DNA of 64,000 bases from Mesorhizobium sp. YIM 152430 (GTDB taxonomy: Bacteria; Pseudomonadota; Alphaproteobacteria; Rhizobiales; Rhizobiaceae), in contig NZ_JARGES010000018.1 of assembly GCF_029210365.1 (NCBI RefSeq), positions 248,001 through 312,000 on the forward strand, given 5' to 3'. Positions 35,688 to 44,015 of this stretch are shown here, one piece after another. Both the position numbers and the translations under genes were made by a program. Below the pieces are notes generated by a model. That model ran no database searches, was not told where the DNA came from, and saw only the letters and a program-made list of their open reading frames with translations. Each line of letters starts with the position of its first letter. Within the stretch, counting starts at the first letter, position 1.

Positions 35688-36835
35688 AGCTCTTCGCCCA
35701 GCCAGGTGCGTCGGACCGTGAGGTCGTCGCCAAGATGGACGAGATCGGCGCGCGCGCCTGCCGCCAGCCGGCCACGCTCGTTGCCCAGTCTCAAAAAGTC
35801 GGCAGGATCGGCCGTCGCCCGACGCAGCGCGTCCTCCGGCGGAATGCGCACCTTCTCGACGAGAAAGCGAACCGACGAGGCCATGTCTATGTCCGATCCG
35901 GCCAATGTTCCGTCGGGCAGCAAAAGGCGAGGGCAATAGCCTGATGCATCGCGGGTGATCGTGCGGCCGTTGAGGTCGAAGCGGTCAGCATCGCTGCCGA
36001 CGAGTGCCATCGCATCGGTGACGAGAAAAATGCGGCCGGGACCGCTTTTGGCGGCGAGGGCGATCGCAATCGCGCGCGGGTCGATGTGCTGGCCGTCCGC
36101 AATGATCCCGGCCCATGCGTCGCTTCGCGCCAGGACCGCCCCGACGAGCCCCGGCTCGCGATGCGAAAGACCGCTCATTGCATTGAAAAGATGCGTGGCG
36201 CCGCGTGCGCCGGCATCGAAAAACGCGTCCGCCTCATCGGCCGAGCAGTCGCTGTGGCCGATTGAAACGATGACGCCTGCATCGGCGAGCTGCCGCACCT
36301 GGGATACAGTCGCCTGGTTGGCGGCCAGCGTGACGAGGAGCCGACCGACTTTGGGCGCGGCTGCAATGTAGGCGGCAACGTCCGCACCATCGAGCGGCCG
36401 CATGAACTTTTCGAGATGGGCGCCCTTTCGCGCCGGATCGAGATGCGGGCCTTCGAGATGCAGCCCGATGATGCCGGGCTGGCCTGCCGCTTGCCCGGCC
36501 GCGGCCAGCGCTTTCGCGGTGACGTCCGCGCTGTCGGTGATCAGTGTGGGCAGGAGCGCCGTCGTGCCGAAAGCCCGGTGGGCCGCCGCGATCCGCGCCA
36601 TCGCAATGGGCGACGGAGCGTCGTTGAGCATGACGCCCCCGCCGCCATTGACCTGAACGTCGATGAAGCCCGGCGAAAGGATGCCGCCATCGAGCTCGAT
36701 GCGCCGAATGCCGGCGGGCGGCGAGCCGTCCCTGATGGCGATGATCCGGCCATCGCGAACGACCAGATGCGCATTGTCATGGAAGCGTTGGCCATCGAAA
36801 ATCCGTGCGCCGCAGAAGGCATGGGAAAGGGTCAT
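35684..36835 (-). CDS. nagA: N-acetylglucosamine-6-phosphate deacetylase
   Basis: A 383-residue amidohydrolase-superfamily enzyme. It has GFIDVQVNGGGGV, the metal ligand region HLEGPHLDPARKGAH, GHSDCSADEAD, GATHLFNAMS and the late VTDAMAL, all NagA landmarks. It removes acetate from GlcNAc-6-phosphate (or a related HexNAc-6-phosphate), giving the substrate for the SIS deaminase encoded just upstream. It overlaps that gene by four bases and the kinase gene by four, so the set is one translationally coupled unit. Confidence 0.95.
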   Translation of the reverse strand: MTLSHAFCGARIFDGQRFHDNAHLVVRDGRIIAIRDGSPPAGIRRIELDGGILSPGFIDVQVNGGGGVMLNDAPSPIAMARIAAAHRAFGTTALLPTLITDSADVTAKALAAAGQAAGQPGIIGLHLEGPHLDPARKGAHLEKFMRPLDGADVAAYIAAAPKVGRLLVTLAANQATVSQVRQLADAGVIVSIGHSDCSADEADAFFDAGARGATHLFNAMSGLSHREPGLVGAVLARSDAWAGIIADGQHIDPRAIAIALAAKSGPGRIFLVTDAMALVGSDADRFDLNGRTITRDASGYCPRLLLPDGTLAGSDIDMASSVRFLVEKVRIPPEDALRRATADPADFLRLGNERGRLAAGARADLVHLGDDLTVRRTWLGEEL

Positions 36836-37851
36836 GTCGTCTCCGTCACCTTGCGCAGATTGGCAGGGCGATCGGGATCGAGCCCCCGCCCACGCGCGAC
36901 CGCTTCGATCGTGCGATACCAGAGGAGCGCCAGGACCAGCGTGTCGGTGATTGCATGGCCCGTGGAAGGCGCGCCACCGCCGCCCGGCATTGGGGTGGTC
37001 GATAGCGGAAGGACCATGCCGCCAAGCGCGGCAAGACGTTGAAGCGCCTCTGCATTGCCCTGTCGCGCGGCATCGTCGACGACCAGCGCGACGACGGGAA
37101 ATCCAGGTTCGACGAGTTGCAGCGGCCCATGCATGAGTTCGGCCGTCGAGAAGGCCTCGGCATGAATGCCTGCCGTCTCTTTCGCCTTCAGCGCCGCTTC
37201 AAGGGCAATGCCGTAGGCCGGCCCCCGGCCCGTGACGAAGAGGGATCGCGTTCCGGCAAGGGCGTCGACGAGTTCCCTGATCTCGACCTTGAAGCTGCGT
37301 TCGAGTGCATCCGGCAAGGCGTCGAGGCCGGCTTCGAGCGCGCGATCCTCGGTGATGGCAGCGACCAGCGAATAAAGCCCGGCGGCCGAAGCGACGAAGG
37401 TTTTCGTCGCCGCAACGCTCTTTTCCAGCCCCGCATGGATGGGAAGAACGATACCGGCCGAGCGCGCCAAAGGACTCGCGGCGTCATTGACGATCGCGAT
37501 GGTCGCAGCTCCACCGGCCGCGGCCGCTTCTTGCAAGGCGATGATGTCCGGGCTTGCGCCGGATTGCGAGACGGTGAGGTGAACGCCTGAAGGCAGCGTA
37601 AGCGGAGAGCGGTACACCGAGGCGATCGACGGTCCGAGCGAAGCGACCGGTCGGCCGGTTGCAATCTCGAAGGCGTATTTGAAGGCCGTGACCGCGTGGT
37701 CGGAAGAGCCGCGCGCCGCGACGGTGACGGGCCCGCGATGTGTGGCGAAGAGCTTGGCGATTTCGGCGATCCTCGTCCGCTCTCGCGTGCGAAGACGCCG
37801 GATCGCTTCGGCGGCATCGGCCGCTTCTGCAAGCATTTGCGTCGCGATCAT
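36832..37851 (-). CDS. SIS-domain glucosamine-6-phosphate deaminase-like protein (NagB-II/AgaS type)
   Basis: 339 residues with two SIS domains like the isomerase half of GlmS but without the glutaminase domain: VAARGSSDHA, SQSGASPDIIAL, ATKTFVASAAG, HAEAFSTAELMHGP and the C-terminal RPANLRKVTET. Such proteins act as GlcN-6-phosphate (or GalN-6-phosphate) deaminases in proteobacterial GlcNAc catabolism in place of NagB. It would convert the NagA product to a ketose phosphate plus ammonia. Its ATG overlaps the GntR stop (37848-37851). Confidence 0.9.
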   Translation of the reverse strand: MIATQMLAEAADAAEAIRRLRTRERTRIAEIAKLFATHRGPVTVAARGSSDHAVTAFKYAFEIATGRPVASLGPSIASVYRSPLTLPSGVHLTVSQSGASPDIIALQEAAAAGGAATIAIVNDAASPLARSAGIVLPIHAGLEKSVAATKTFVASAAGLYSLVAAITEDRALEAGLDALPDALERSFKVEIRELVDALAGTRSLFVTGRGPAYGIALEAALKAKETAGIHAEAFSTAELMHGPLQLVEPGFPVVALVVDDAARQGNAEALQRLAALGGMVLPLSTTPMPGGGGAPSTGHAITDTLVLALLWYRTIEAVARGRGLDPDRPANLRKVTETT

Positions 37852-38603
37852 GCAGCGCCTCCATTGGCGTCGAGTTCCGCGATGAAGTCGTAGGCGTCGC
37901 CGCGATAGTGCGAGCGTGTGAATTCGACCGGCCGGCCATCGGCGAGAAACGATACGCGCTCGATCAGAAGCGCGGGAGAGCCCGTCTGCACTCCGAGCAG
38001 GGCTGCGACGGCCGGTTCAAGCGAAATCGCGCGCAATCTTTGCCGCGCCCGCATCGGGCGGAAGCCCCGGTCGCCGAGATGGGAATAGAGCGAGTCTTGC
38101 CGGAGCGCGGGAATATCCGTGCCGAAGATGTCGGCGGGAACGGCAGCCGTTTCGATGGCGAGCGGCTGATCGTCAGCAAGACGCAGCCGCTCGAGCCGCA
38201 CGATGGCGACGGAGCCGTCGATGCCAAGCGCCGTTCGCTCCGCCTGCGAGGCAGTGCTGATTTCCTGGCGCAGCAGCCTCGTGCCGGCGACGAGCCCCCG
38301 CACAGCCATGTCTTCGGTGAATGAGGACAGCCGCCACAACGCCTGCTCGATCAGGGGCTGGCGCACATAGGCGCCGCTGCCCGGCCGGATTTCTATGAGG
38401 CCGAGGCGGGCGAGTTCGGCATAGGCGGACCGCACCGTGACCCGCGCGAGGCCGAGTTGGCTGGCAAGGTTCCGTTCGGTCGGCAAGGCTGTGCCCGAGG
38501 GATGGTCGCCATTGCGGATGGCGGCCGCCAACGCATCTGCGAGGCGTCGATAGGTTGGGCCTGCTTCGGAAGCGCAAATGTCGGAAACGATGGTGCGGTC
38601 CAT
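37848..38603 (-). CDS. GntR-family (HutC/UTRA) transcriptional regulator, second of two in the module
   Basis: 251 residues: winged helix at about 20-80 (LASQLGLARVTVRSAYAELARLGLIEIRPGSGAYVRQ) and UTRA domain after residue 90, ending VEFTRSHYRGDAYDFIAEL. The frame also has an ATG at 38615, four codons upstream, but that start would lie inside the palindromic operator at 38605-38621, so I prefer ATG 38603. It heads the NagB-II, NagA and kinase genes and is probably autoregulated. It is a distant paralogue of the regulator at 33378-34112, and the two may respond to the same phosphosugar. Confidence 0.9.
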   Translation of the reverse strand: MDRTIVSDICASEAGPTYRRLADALAAAIRNGDHPSGTALPTERNLASQLGLARVTVRSAYAELARLGLIEIRPGSGAYVRQPLIEQALWRLSSFTEDMAVRGLVAGTRLLRQEISTASQAERTALGIDGSVAIVRLERLRLADDQPLAIETAAVPADIFGTDIPALRQDSLYSHLGDRGFRPMRARQRLRAISLEPAVAALLGVQTGSPALLIERVSFLADGRPVEFTRSHYRGDAYDFIAELDANGGAA

Positions 38604-38604
38604 G

Positions 38605-38621
38605 ATTGGTCCCATACCAAT
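38605..38621. promoter_or_regulatory. Palindromic GntR operator at the head of the nag-like operon
   Basis: ATTGGT and ACCAAT form a perfect 6-bp inverted repeat with a five-base spacer, one base upstream of ATG 38603. It shares the TTGGT/ACCAA core with the operators at 34126-34158. Binding here would block transcription initiation or early elongation of the operon. Confidence 0.6.
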
Positions 38622-38860
38622 CTAAAACCAGTTTGGCAATCGAACCCACAAGCGACGGTCGCTGTCCGTGGCGGGAACGGAGGGGGTCGACATTCGGCAT
38701 CACGCAATGCGCAAGGCGGAAGTGTCGCTGGCGCCATAGGAACCGCAGCCGCGATACGAGCTGCATTGCGACCATCCGTGACGGATCATTGGCACAAGGG
38801 TTTTCTTATTCCCGGTAGGTGGTCCATAACGAAGCCACCCGAATTTCAAGGAGACGCCCG

Positions 38861-40231
38861 ATGCTGAAGAACGACATGCTCGACCAGTGGGACCGCGCAC
38901 ATTTGTTCCACCCGTCGACCCATCTTGGCCAGCATGAGCGAGGCGAGGCGTCGAACCGGATCGTGACCGGCGGCAAGGGCGTCCATATCGAGGACCGCGA
39001 CGGCAATCGCCTGCTCGACGCGTTTGCCGGGCTCTACTGCGTCAATGTCGGCTATGGCCGCCCGGAAATCGCCGAGGCGATCGCGGCCCAGGCAAAAGAA
39101 CTCGCCTATTACCATGCCTATGTCGGCCACGGCACGGAAGCCTCGATCACGCTCGCCCGGATGGTGCTGGAGCGCGCGCCGAAGAACATGTCGAAAGTCT
39201 ATTTCGGCCTTGGCGGCTCGGACGCCAACGAGACCAACATCAAGCTCGTCTGGTATTACAACAACATTCTTGGCCGGCCCGAAAAGAAGAAGATCATCTC
39301 GCGCTGGCGCGGCTATCACGGTTCGGGGCTGGTGACGGGTTCGCTGACGGGCCTGAAACTCTTCCACGACAAGTTCGACCTGCCGCTGGAGCGCATCGTC
39401 CACACCGAGGCGCCCTATTATTTCCGCCGGCCGGACGCCGCGATGAGCGAGGCCGACTTCGTCGCCCATTGCGTCAACGAACTGGAAGCGATGATCGCGC
39501 GCGAAGGCGCCGATACCATTGCCGCCTTCATCGGCGAGCCGATCCTTGGGACGGGCGGCATCGTGCCGCCGCCGCCCGGTTACTGGCAGGCAATACAGAC
39601 GGTGTTGCGCAAGCACGACATCCTGCTGATCGCCGACGAGGTCGTCACCGGCTTCGGGCGGCTCGGGACGATGTTCGGCTCCGACCATTACGGCATCGAG
39701 GCCGACGTGATCACCATCGCCAAGGGCCTGACCTCGGCCTATGCGCCGTTGTCGGGCTCGATCATCTCGCAAAAGGTCTGGGACGTTCTGGCCCGCGGAA
39801 CGGACGAGAACGGCCCGATCGGCCATGGCTGGACCTATTCGGCGCACCCGATCGGCGCGGCGGCGGGCGTCGCCAATCTGAAGCTGATCGACAGTCTCGG
39901 GTTGGTGAGGAATGCCGGCGAGACGGGCGCCTATCTCAACGCCGAGATGCGCAAGGCGGTTGGCGGCCACGCCCATGTCGGCGACGTGCGCGGCGAGGGA
40001 ATGCTGTGTGCGGTCGAGTTCGTCGAGGATCGCGAGAAACGCGCCTTATTCGATCCGGCGAAGAAGGTCGGGCCATCGGTCGCGGCAGCACTGTTGAAGC
40101 GCGGCGTGATTGCCCGCGCGATGCCGCAGGGCGACATTCTCGGCTTTGCGCCGCCGCTGTGCCTGACGCGCGGGGAGGCCGACGAGATCGTCGCGAAGAC
40201 GAGCGAAGCCGTGCGCGAGGTGCTCGGCTGA
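38861..40231 (+). CDS. Class III (omega) aminotransferase, PLP-dependent
   Basis: A fold-type I aminotransferase of 456 residues. [15 protein letters not shown], the cofactor Asp in [13 protein letters not shown], the Lys in [14 protein letters not shown] that would hold PLP, and [12 protein letters not shown] are all present. It is close in look to beta-alanine/taurine/putrescine-type omega-aminotransferases; the amino donor is unknown. ATG 38861 has AAGGAG at 38848-38853. It lies upstream of the cyclic-amide operon on the same strand but is separated from it by a convergent gene, so a link to that pathway is only suggested. The 245 bases before it hold no other gene that I can see. Confidence 0.92.
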   Translation: MLKNDMLDQWDRAHLFHPSTHLGQHERGEASNRIVTGGKGVHIEDRDGNRLLDAFAGLYCVNVGYGRPEIAEAIAAQAKELAYYHAYVGHGTEASITLARMVLERAPKNMSKVYFGLGGSDANETNIKLVWYYNNILGRPEKKKIISRWRGYHGSGLVTGSLTGLKLFHDKFDLPLERIVHTEAPYYFRRPDAAMSEADFVAHCVNELEAMIAREGADTIAAFIGEPILGTGGIVPPPPGYWQAIQTVLRKHDILLIADEVVTGFGRLGTMFGSDHYGIEADVITIAKGLTSAYAPLSGSIISQKVWDVLARGTDENGPIGHGWTYSAHPIGAAAGVANLKLIDSLGLVRNAGETGAYLNAEMRKAVGGHAHVGDVRGEGMLCAVEFVEDREKRALFDPAKKVGPSVAAALLKRGVIARAMPQGDILGFAPPLCLTRGEADEIVAKTSEAVREVLG

Positions 40232-40239
40232 CCGGCCGG

Positions 40240-40271
40240 GGTGCGATCCTGCTTGTTCAGGCCGTCGCACC
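40240..40271. terminator. Bidirectional hairpin between convergent aminotransferase and tautomerase-fusion genes
   Basis: GGTGCGA (40240-40246) pairs with TCGCACC (40265-40271), and inside it CCTG (40248-40251) pairs with CAGG (40258-40261) around a six-base loop. The structure starts nine bases after the aminotransferase stop and covers the stop of the opposing gene. No T-run is present, so efficiency is uncertain. Confidence 0.45.
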
Positions 40272-40829
40272 TGCCGCCGCAAGATCGTTCCAGACGTCCT
40301 GCCGACGGATCTTCTCGGCCTCGACCTCGAAACGGTCGATGAACCGGATGTCGGCGAAGGGCGTGCCGTCGAGCCATTCGCCATGGAGCGTTCCCGAAAC
40401 GAAAACGGTCGTTACCGTGCCCGAATGGCTCTCGTCGACCAAGGCGATGGACTTGCGCACGAAGCGGTAGCGCGAGGCGGAGAACGCGACCAGATCGTCC
40501 AGGCTGGTCATCGCCGTGCCGTTCGCCTTGCCGGGAAACACCATCTCGAAGTCCGGGCTCAAATACCCTCGCGCGGCGTGAAGATCGCGCGCCTCCATCA
40601 GGCGCAGGAAATCGGCCACGATTTCGCCGGCCGGCCGCACCGCCGCGCCGGGTGAGCGTGGTGCGCGTCCGCGCATGTAGCTGCCGTCGTCGACTTCGTC
40701 GAACACCACTGTGATCGCATTGAGAGGGGCGTGGATCGTCGCGGCGACCGCGTCCGTCAGGCGCTCGGCAAGGCGTCGGCGAACATCGGCGCCATAGCCC
40801 CGGATCAACGTTCCGCGAATGATCGGCAT
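40257..40829 (-). CDS. Tautomerase (4-OT-like) fused to SnoaL-like domain
   Basis: 190 residues in two parts. Residues 1-60 look like a 4-oxalocrotonate tautomerase unit: Pro follows the initiator Met and could be the catalytic amino-terminal proline, with VVFDEVDDGSYMRGR further on. After a short linker, residues 68-185 resemble a SnoaL/NTF2-like cone fold (VADFLRLMEARDLHAARGYLSPDFEMVFPG), a fold used by small isomerases, cyclases and dehydratases. The joined form could carry out two successive steps on an unsaturated keto acid. It is divergent from the GntR gene and shares its control region, which ties it to the operon at 41845. Confidence 0.75.
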   Translation of the reverse strand: MPIIRGTLIRGYGADVRRRLAERLTDAVAATIHAPLNAITVVFDEVDDGSYMRGRAPRSPGAAVRPAGEIVADFLRLMEARDLHAARGYLSPDFEMVFPGKANGTAMTSLDDLVAFSASRYRFVRKSIALVDESHSGTVTTVFVSGTLHGEWLDGTPFADIRFIDRFEVEAEKIRRQDVWNDLAAAGATA

Positions 40830-40863
40830 GTCCCGGCTCCTGATGATGTCGAATCTTGCTTGC

Positions 40864-40887
40864 TATAATGGTATATTGTTATATCAT
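40864..40887. promoter_or_regulatory. Promoter/operator in the divergent GntR - tautomerase region
   Basis: TATAAT at 40864-40869 is a perfect -10 hexamer reading toward the GntR gene. It overlaps a near-palindrome, ATGGTATA-TTGT-TATATCAT (40868-40887, seven of eight positions matching), of the GTATA/TATAC type bound by HutC regulators. The overlap suggests that the GntR protein represses its own promoter, and possibly the divergent tautomerase-fusion gene. Confidence 0.5.
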
Positions 40888-40894
40888 TAGTCAA

Positions 40895-41815
40895 ATGACG
40901 CAACGGCACCGCTCTTCCGGTGTCGGAAGCAAAGCGGGAAGCGGTGTGACGGAATTCGTGCGTGATATGGACCGGGAGCCGAATGTGCAGACAGGGCGCG
41001 CGGGCGCGCCGCGGCGGACGCTGATCGACCCGACGTCGCGCGTGCCGCTCTACCACCAGATCCTGATCATACTGCGCAACCAGATATTCTCCGGTGAGCT
41101 TCGTCCCGGCGCGGCGCTGCCCGGCGAACAGGAACTGGCCGAGCGTTTCGACGTCTCGCGCATAACGGCCAAGCGCGCGCTGAACGAGCTTGCCGATGCC
41201 GGCCTTGCGGTGCGCGAGCGCGGCCGGGGCACGCGCGTTTCGGACGCGCCGCCTGCGCCCACGGTCAAGACATCCGTCGAGGGCTGGCTGGAGAACATCT
41301 CGCTGATGGGCGTCGCGACCGATGTCGAGGTGCTGGAATTCGATTACGTGCCCGCCCTGTCGGAGGTGGCCGAAGCCTTGCTCGTCGCACAGGGCACGAT
41401 CGTCCAGCGAACCGTGCGCGTGCGCTCGCTTGATGGCGAACCGATGTCGCATCTCGTCACCTACGTGCCGGAGGACATCGGACGCTCGTTCGATCGCGAC
41501 GAGATGGGAAGTTTCCCGCTCCTGACGCTGATGGAGCGGCATGGCGTCAAGGTGGCCGACGCGCGCCAGAGCGTTACGGCGACCCTGGCCGAGCCGGAAG
41601 TCGCGCGCGCGCTCGCCATCCATGCCGGCTCGCCGCTGATCGACGTCCGGCGCATCGTGCGGGACGTCGACGACAGGCCGGTCGAATTCATTCGCGTGCT
41701 CTACCGGCCCGACAAGTACCAGTTCGAGATGAATCTGAAACGCGTGCGCCGGCGCGAGGGAATGCAGTGGCAGTCGCTCGGTCCGGGTTCCTCCGGCCGG
41801 TCGAACGAGAAGTGA
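40895..41815 (+). CDS. GntR-family (HutC/UTRA) transcriptional regulator
   Basis: About 306 residues from ATG 40895. The winged helix (LAERFDVSRITAKRALNELADAGLAVRERGRGTRVS) and a UTRA domain (GEPMSHLVTYVPEDIG, VEFIRVLYRPDKYQFEMNL) are clear. The start is uncertain: GTG 40946 and ATG 40967 are in frame and the first 50 residues are not conserved in character. It immediately precedes the Liv-type transporter gene (29 bases), so it is the probable repressor of the operon at 41845-54841, with a ligand derived from the pathway. Confidence 0.88.
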   Translation: MTQRHRSSGVGSKAGSGVTEFVRDMDREPNVQTGRAGAPRRTLIDPTSRVPLYHQILIILRNQIFSGELRPGAALPGEQELAERFDVSRITAKRALNELADAGLAVRERGRGTRVSDAPPAPTVKTSVEGWLENISLMGVATDVEVLEFDYVPALSEVAEALLVAQGTIVQRTVRVRSLDGEPMSHLVTYVPEDIGRSFDRDEMGSFPLLTLMERHGVKVADARQSVTATLAEPEVARALAIHAGSPLIDVRRIVRDVDDRPVEFIRVLYRPDKYQFEMNLKRVRRREGMQWQSLGPGSSGRSNEK

Positions 41816-41844
41816 TCCAATCATAAGAAAAGAGAGGAACTGAC

Positions 41845-43065
41845 ATGAAGACGCTTATCCATACGCCCATCAAACGCAGGCAGTTTCTGGCGGGAGCAGG
41901 AACTGCTGCTTTGGTGACCGGTTTTCCGGCCGTTCTGCGCGCCCAGGAGCCCGAGGCGATCCGCCTCGGGCTGGTCCATCCGGTGACCGGCTTCGTCTCG
42001 TTCTCCGGAACACAGTGCCGCGTGGGCGCCGAGATGGCGATCGCGGACATCAACGCCGCCGGCGGCATCCAGTCGATGAACGGCGCCAAGCTCGAGGCGA
42101 TGCTGGCCGACAGCCAGGGCCGTCCCGAGCTCGGCGCCTCCGAGACGGCGCGGCTCATCGAAGGTGGGGCGACCGGCATCATCGCCGGCTATTCGTCGGC
42201 GATCTCGCTCGCCACCTCGCAGGAAGCGGCCAAGACCATGACGCCGCACATCGTCGATGTCGGCGTCGCCGACAACATCATCCAGCGCAATCTCGAAAAC
42301 ACGTTCCGCTTCGCGCCCGGCTTCGGCTCGGTGGCGAATTCGGCCGTCGAGGCGCTGAAGGCAATCAATGCCAATGGCGACGCCAAGACCGCCGTCATCA
42401 TCCACGAGGAATCGCTGTTCGGCACCGGCACGGCCGAACTTCTGGCCAAGGAACTGCCGAATATCGGCATCGAGGTGCTGGAAGTCATCCGCCACGCCAA
42501 CCCGACGCGCGACTTCACCAACATCGCGCTTCAACTCCGCTCGCTCCAGCCGGACCTGATCATTCCGGCCAACTACTACAATGAATACGTCCTCCTCGCC
42601 CGCACGCTGCGCCAGCAGCGCATCGCGGCCAAGGGCATCTATTCGGTACTTGGCGGCGCTGCCTCGAACCTGCAATTCGTCCAGGAATTCCCGGATGCGG
42701 CCGAAAACATCATGGACTGCAACCACTGGTACGACCCCAATTCGGAGGTCGCCGTGCAGCGTCGCGCGGCCGCCGAGGAAAAGGGGCTGTTCTACACCTA
42801 CGAGATCTTCCTGGCCTACAACGCGGTCGCCTTCCTCGCCGATGCGATCGAGCGCGCCGGATCGACCGAGAACGAGGCGATCATCGAGGCCCTGAACGCC
42901 TCGACCTGGGACAATCACGGTATGCCCTACGGCCCGACGGTGATCGAGAACGGCCAGAACATGGGCGCGCAGGCGGTGAACACGCAGGTCCAGGGTGGCG
43001 AGATCCAGGTTATCCTGCCCGAAGAATTCGCTTCGGCAGAGGCGATCTTCCCCGTTCCGGCCTGA
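41845..43065 (+). CDS. Branched-chain amino acid/amide-type ABC substrate-binding protein
   Basis: A 406-residue periplasmic binding protein. The N-terminus KRRQFLAGAGTAALVTG has the twin-arginine pattern, so export may be by Tat. The mature part starts near EPEAIRLGLVHPVTG and follows the Leu/Ile/Val- or urea/amide-binding fold (GAEMAIADINAAGGI, IIAGYSSAIS). Ligand is unknown; the enzymes downstream suggest a cyclic amide, amide or unsaturated dicarboxylate. AGAGAGG precedes the ATG. A 9-bp GC stem-loop follows the gene and probably raises its expression above that of the permeases. Confidence 0.9.
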   Translation: MKTLIHTPIKRRQFLAGAGTAALVTGFPAVLRAQEPEAIRLGLVHPVTGFVSFSGTQCRVGAEMAIADINAAGGIQSMNGAKLEAMLADSQGRPELGASETARLIEGGATGIIAGYSSAISLATSQEAAKTMTPHIVDVGVADNIIQRNLENTFRFAPGFGSVANSAVEALKAINANGDAKTAVIIHEESLFGTGTAELLAKELPNIGIEVLEVIRHANPTRDFTNIALQLRSLQPDLIIPANYYNEYVLLARTLRQQRIAAKGIYSVLGGAASNLQFVQEFPDAAENIMDCNHWYDPNSEVAVQRRAAAEEKGLFYTYEIFLAYNAVAFLADAIERAGSTENEAIIEALNASTWDNHGMPYGPTVIENGQNMGAQAVNTQVQGGEIQVILPEEFASAEAIFPVPA

Positions 43066-43092
43066 CACCGGCTGACATCGCTTGAACGAAAC

Positions 43093-43117
43093 GGGCGCGG
43101 GAGCCGACCCCGCGCCC
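43093..43117 (+). promoter_or_regulatory. Intercistronic stem-loop after the binding-protein gene
   Basis: GGGCGCGGG (43093-43101) and CCCGCGCCC (43109-43117) form a perfect 9-bp stem with a seven-base loop, 27 bases after the binding-protein stop and 16 before the LivH ATG. There is no T-run, so it most likely protects the upstream mRNA from 3' decay or partly attenuates transcription, giving more binding protein than membrane components. Confidence 0.6.
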
Positions 43118-43133
43118 CAGCACAGGTCGCTTC

Positions 43134-44006
43134 ATGGTCGATCCGGTCATCCTCATACCATCTCTGATCAACGGGCTGACGACCGGCGCGCTCTATGCGC
43201 TGGTCGCGCTCGGGCTGACGCTGATTTACGGCGTCCTCCACATCATCAATTTCGCCCATGGCGCGATGCTGATGATGGCGCTTTACGGCGTCTTCTTTCT
43301 GAACCGACTGTTCGGCATCGACCCCTATGTCGCGCTGCTGATCGTGCCGCCGGCAATGTTCGCCATCGGCTACGCGCTCCAGCGCGGGATCATCGGCCGC
43401 GCCAGCCATGGTCGTGACGAGAACATCCTGCTGGTCACGCTCGGCCTCTCGATCATCATCGAGAACATGGCGCTCTATTTCTTCCGTTCGGACACCCGCA
43501 CCATCGAGACGCCCTATTCCTTCGAGGTGGTCGAGTTCGCCGGCGCCTTCGTCCCGGTCGCCAAGGTCGTCGCCTTCTTCGGCGCGCTGGTGACGGCGGC
43601 GCTGCTCTGGGCGTTCATGTCGAAGACCGATCTCGGCCGCGCCATCCGCGCGCTCGCCAAAGAGCGCAAGGGTGCGCGCCTCGTCGGCATCGACGTCGAC
43701 CACGTTTTCGCCATGAGCTTCGGCATCGGCGTCGCCTGCCTAGGCGTCGCGGCGTGCCTCTTGATGCCGAGCTACTATGTCAACCCGCAGGTCGGCTACG
43801 GCTTCGTGCTGATCGCCTTCACGACGGTCGTGCTCGGCGGCATGGGCTCCTTCGTCGGCGCCATGATCGGCGGGCTCGTCATCGGCGTCGTCGAAGCCAT
43901 GGGCGGATTGTTCCTTGGCGACAGCCTCGGCCAGTTCGGCATCTTCGCCATTTTCATCCTGATCCTGATGTTCCGGCCGACGGGACTTCTGGGCCACAAG
44001 GTCTGA
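43134..44006 (+). CDS. Branched-chain-type ABC transporter permease (LivH family)
   Basis: 290 residues with about eight hydrophobic helices. The family signature is visible in LINGLTTGALYALVALGLTLIYGVLHIINFAHG and in GYGFVLIAFTTVVLGGMGSFVGAMIGGLVIGVVE. It forms the inner-membrane pore with the LivM-like protein encoded nine bases downstream. Hydrophobic-acid transporters of this class also carry urea, amides and aromatic acids. Confidence 0.93.
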   Translation: MVDPVILIPSLINGLTTGALYALVALGLTLIYGVLHIINFAHGAMLMMALYGVFFLNRLFGIDPYVALLIVPPAMFAIGYALQRGIIGRASHGRDENILLVTLGLSIIIENMALYFFRSDTRTIETPYSFEVVEFAGAFVPVAKVVAFFGALVTAALLWAFMSKTDLGRAIRALAKERKGARLVGIDVDHVFAMSFGIGVACLGVAACLLMPSYYVNPQVGYGFVLIAFTTVVLGGMGSFVGAMIGGLVIGVVEAMGGLFLGDSLGQFGIFAIFILILMFRPTGLLGHKV

Positions 44007-44015
44007 GGCGGGCGG

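Noticed and set aside
38789-38806. RpoN-type -24/-12 promoter before the aminotransferase gene (TTGGCACAAGGGTTTTC)
   Set aside because: The -24 half matches, but the -12 half lacks the essential GC dinucleotide (TTTT instead of TTGC).
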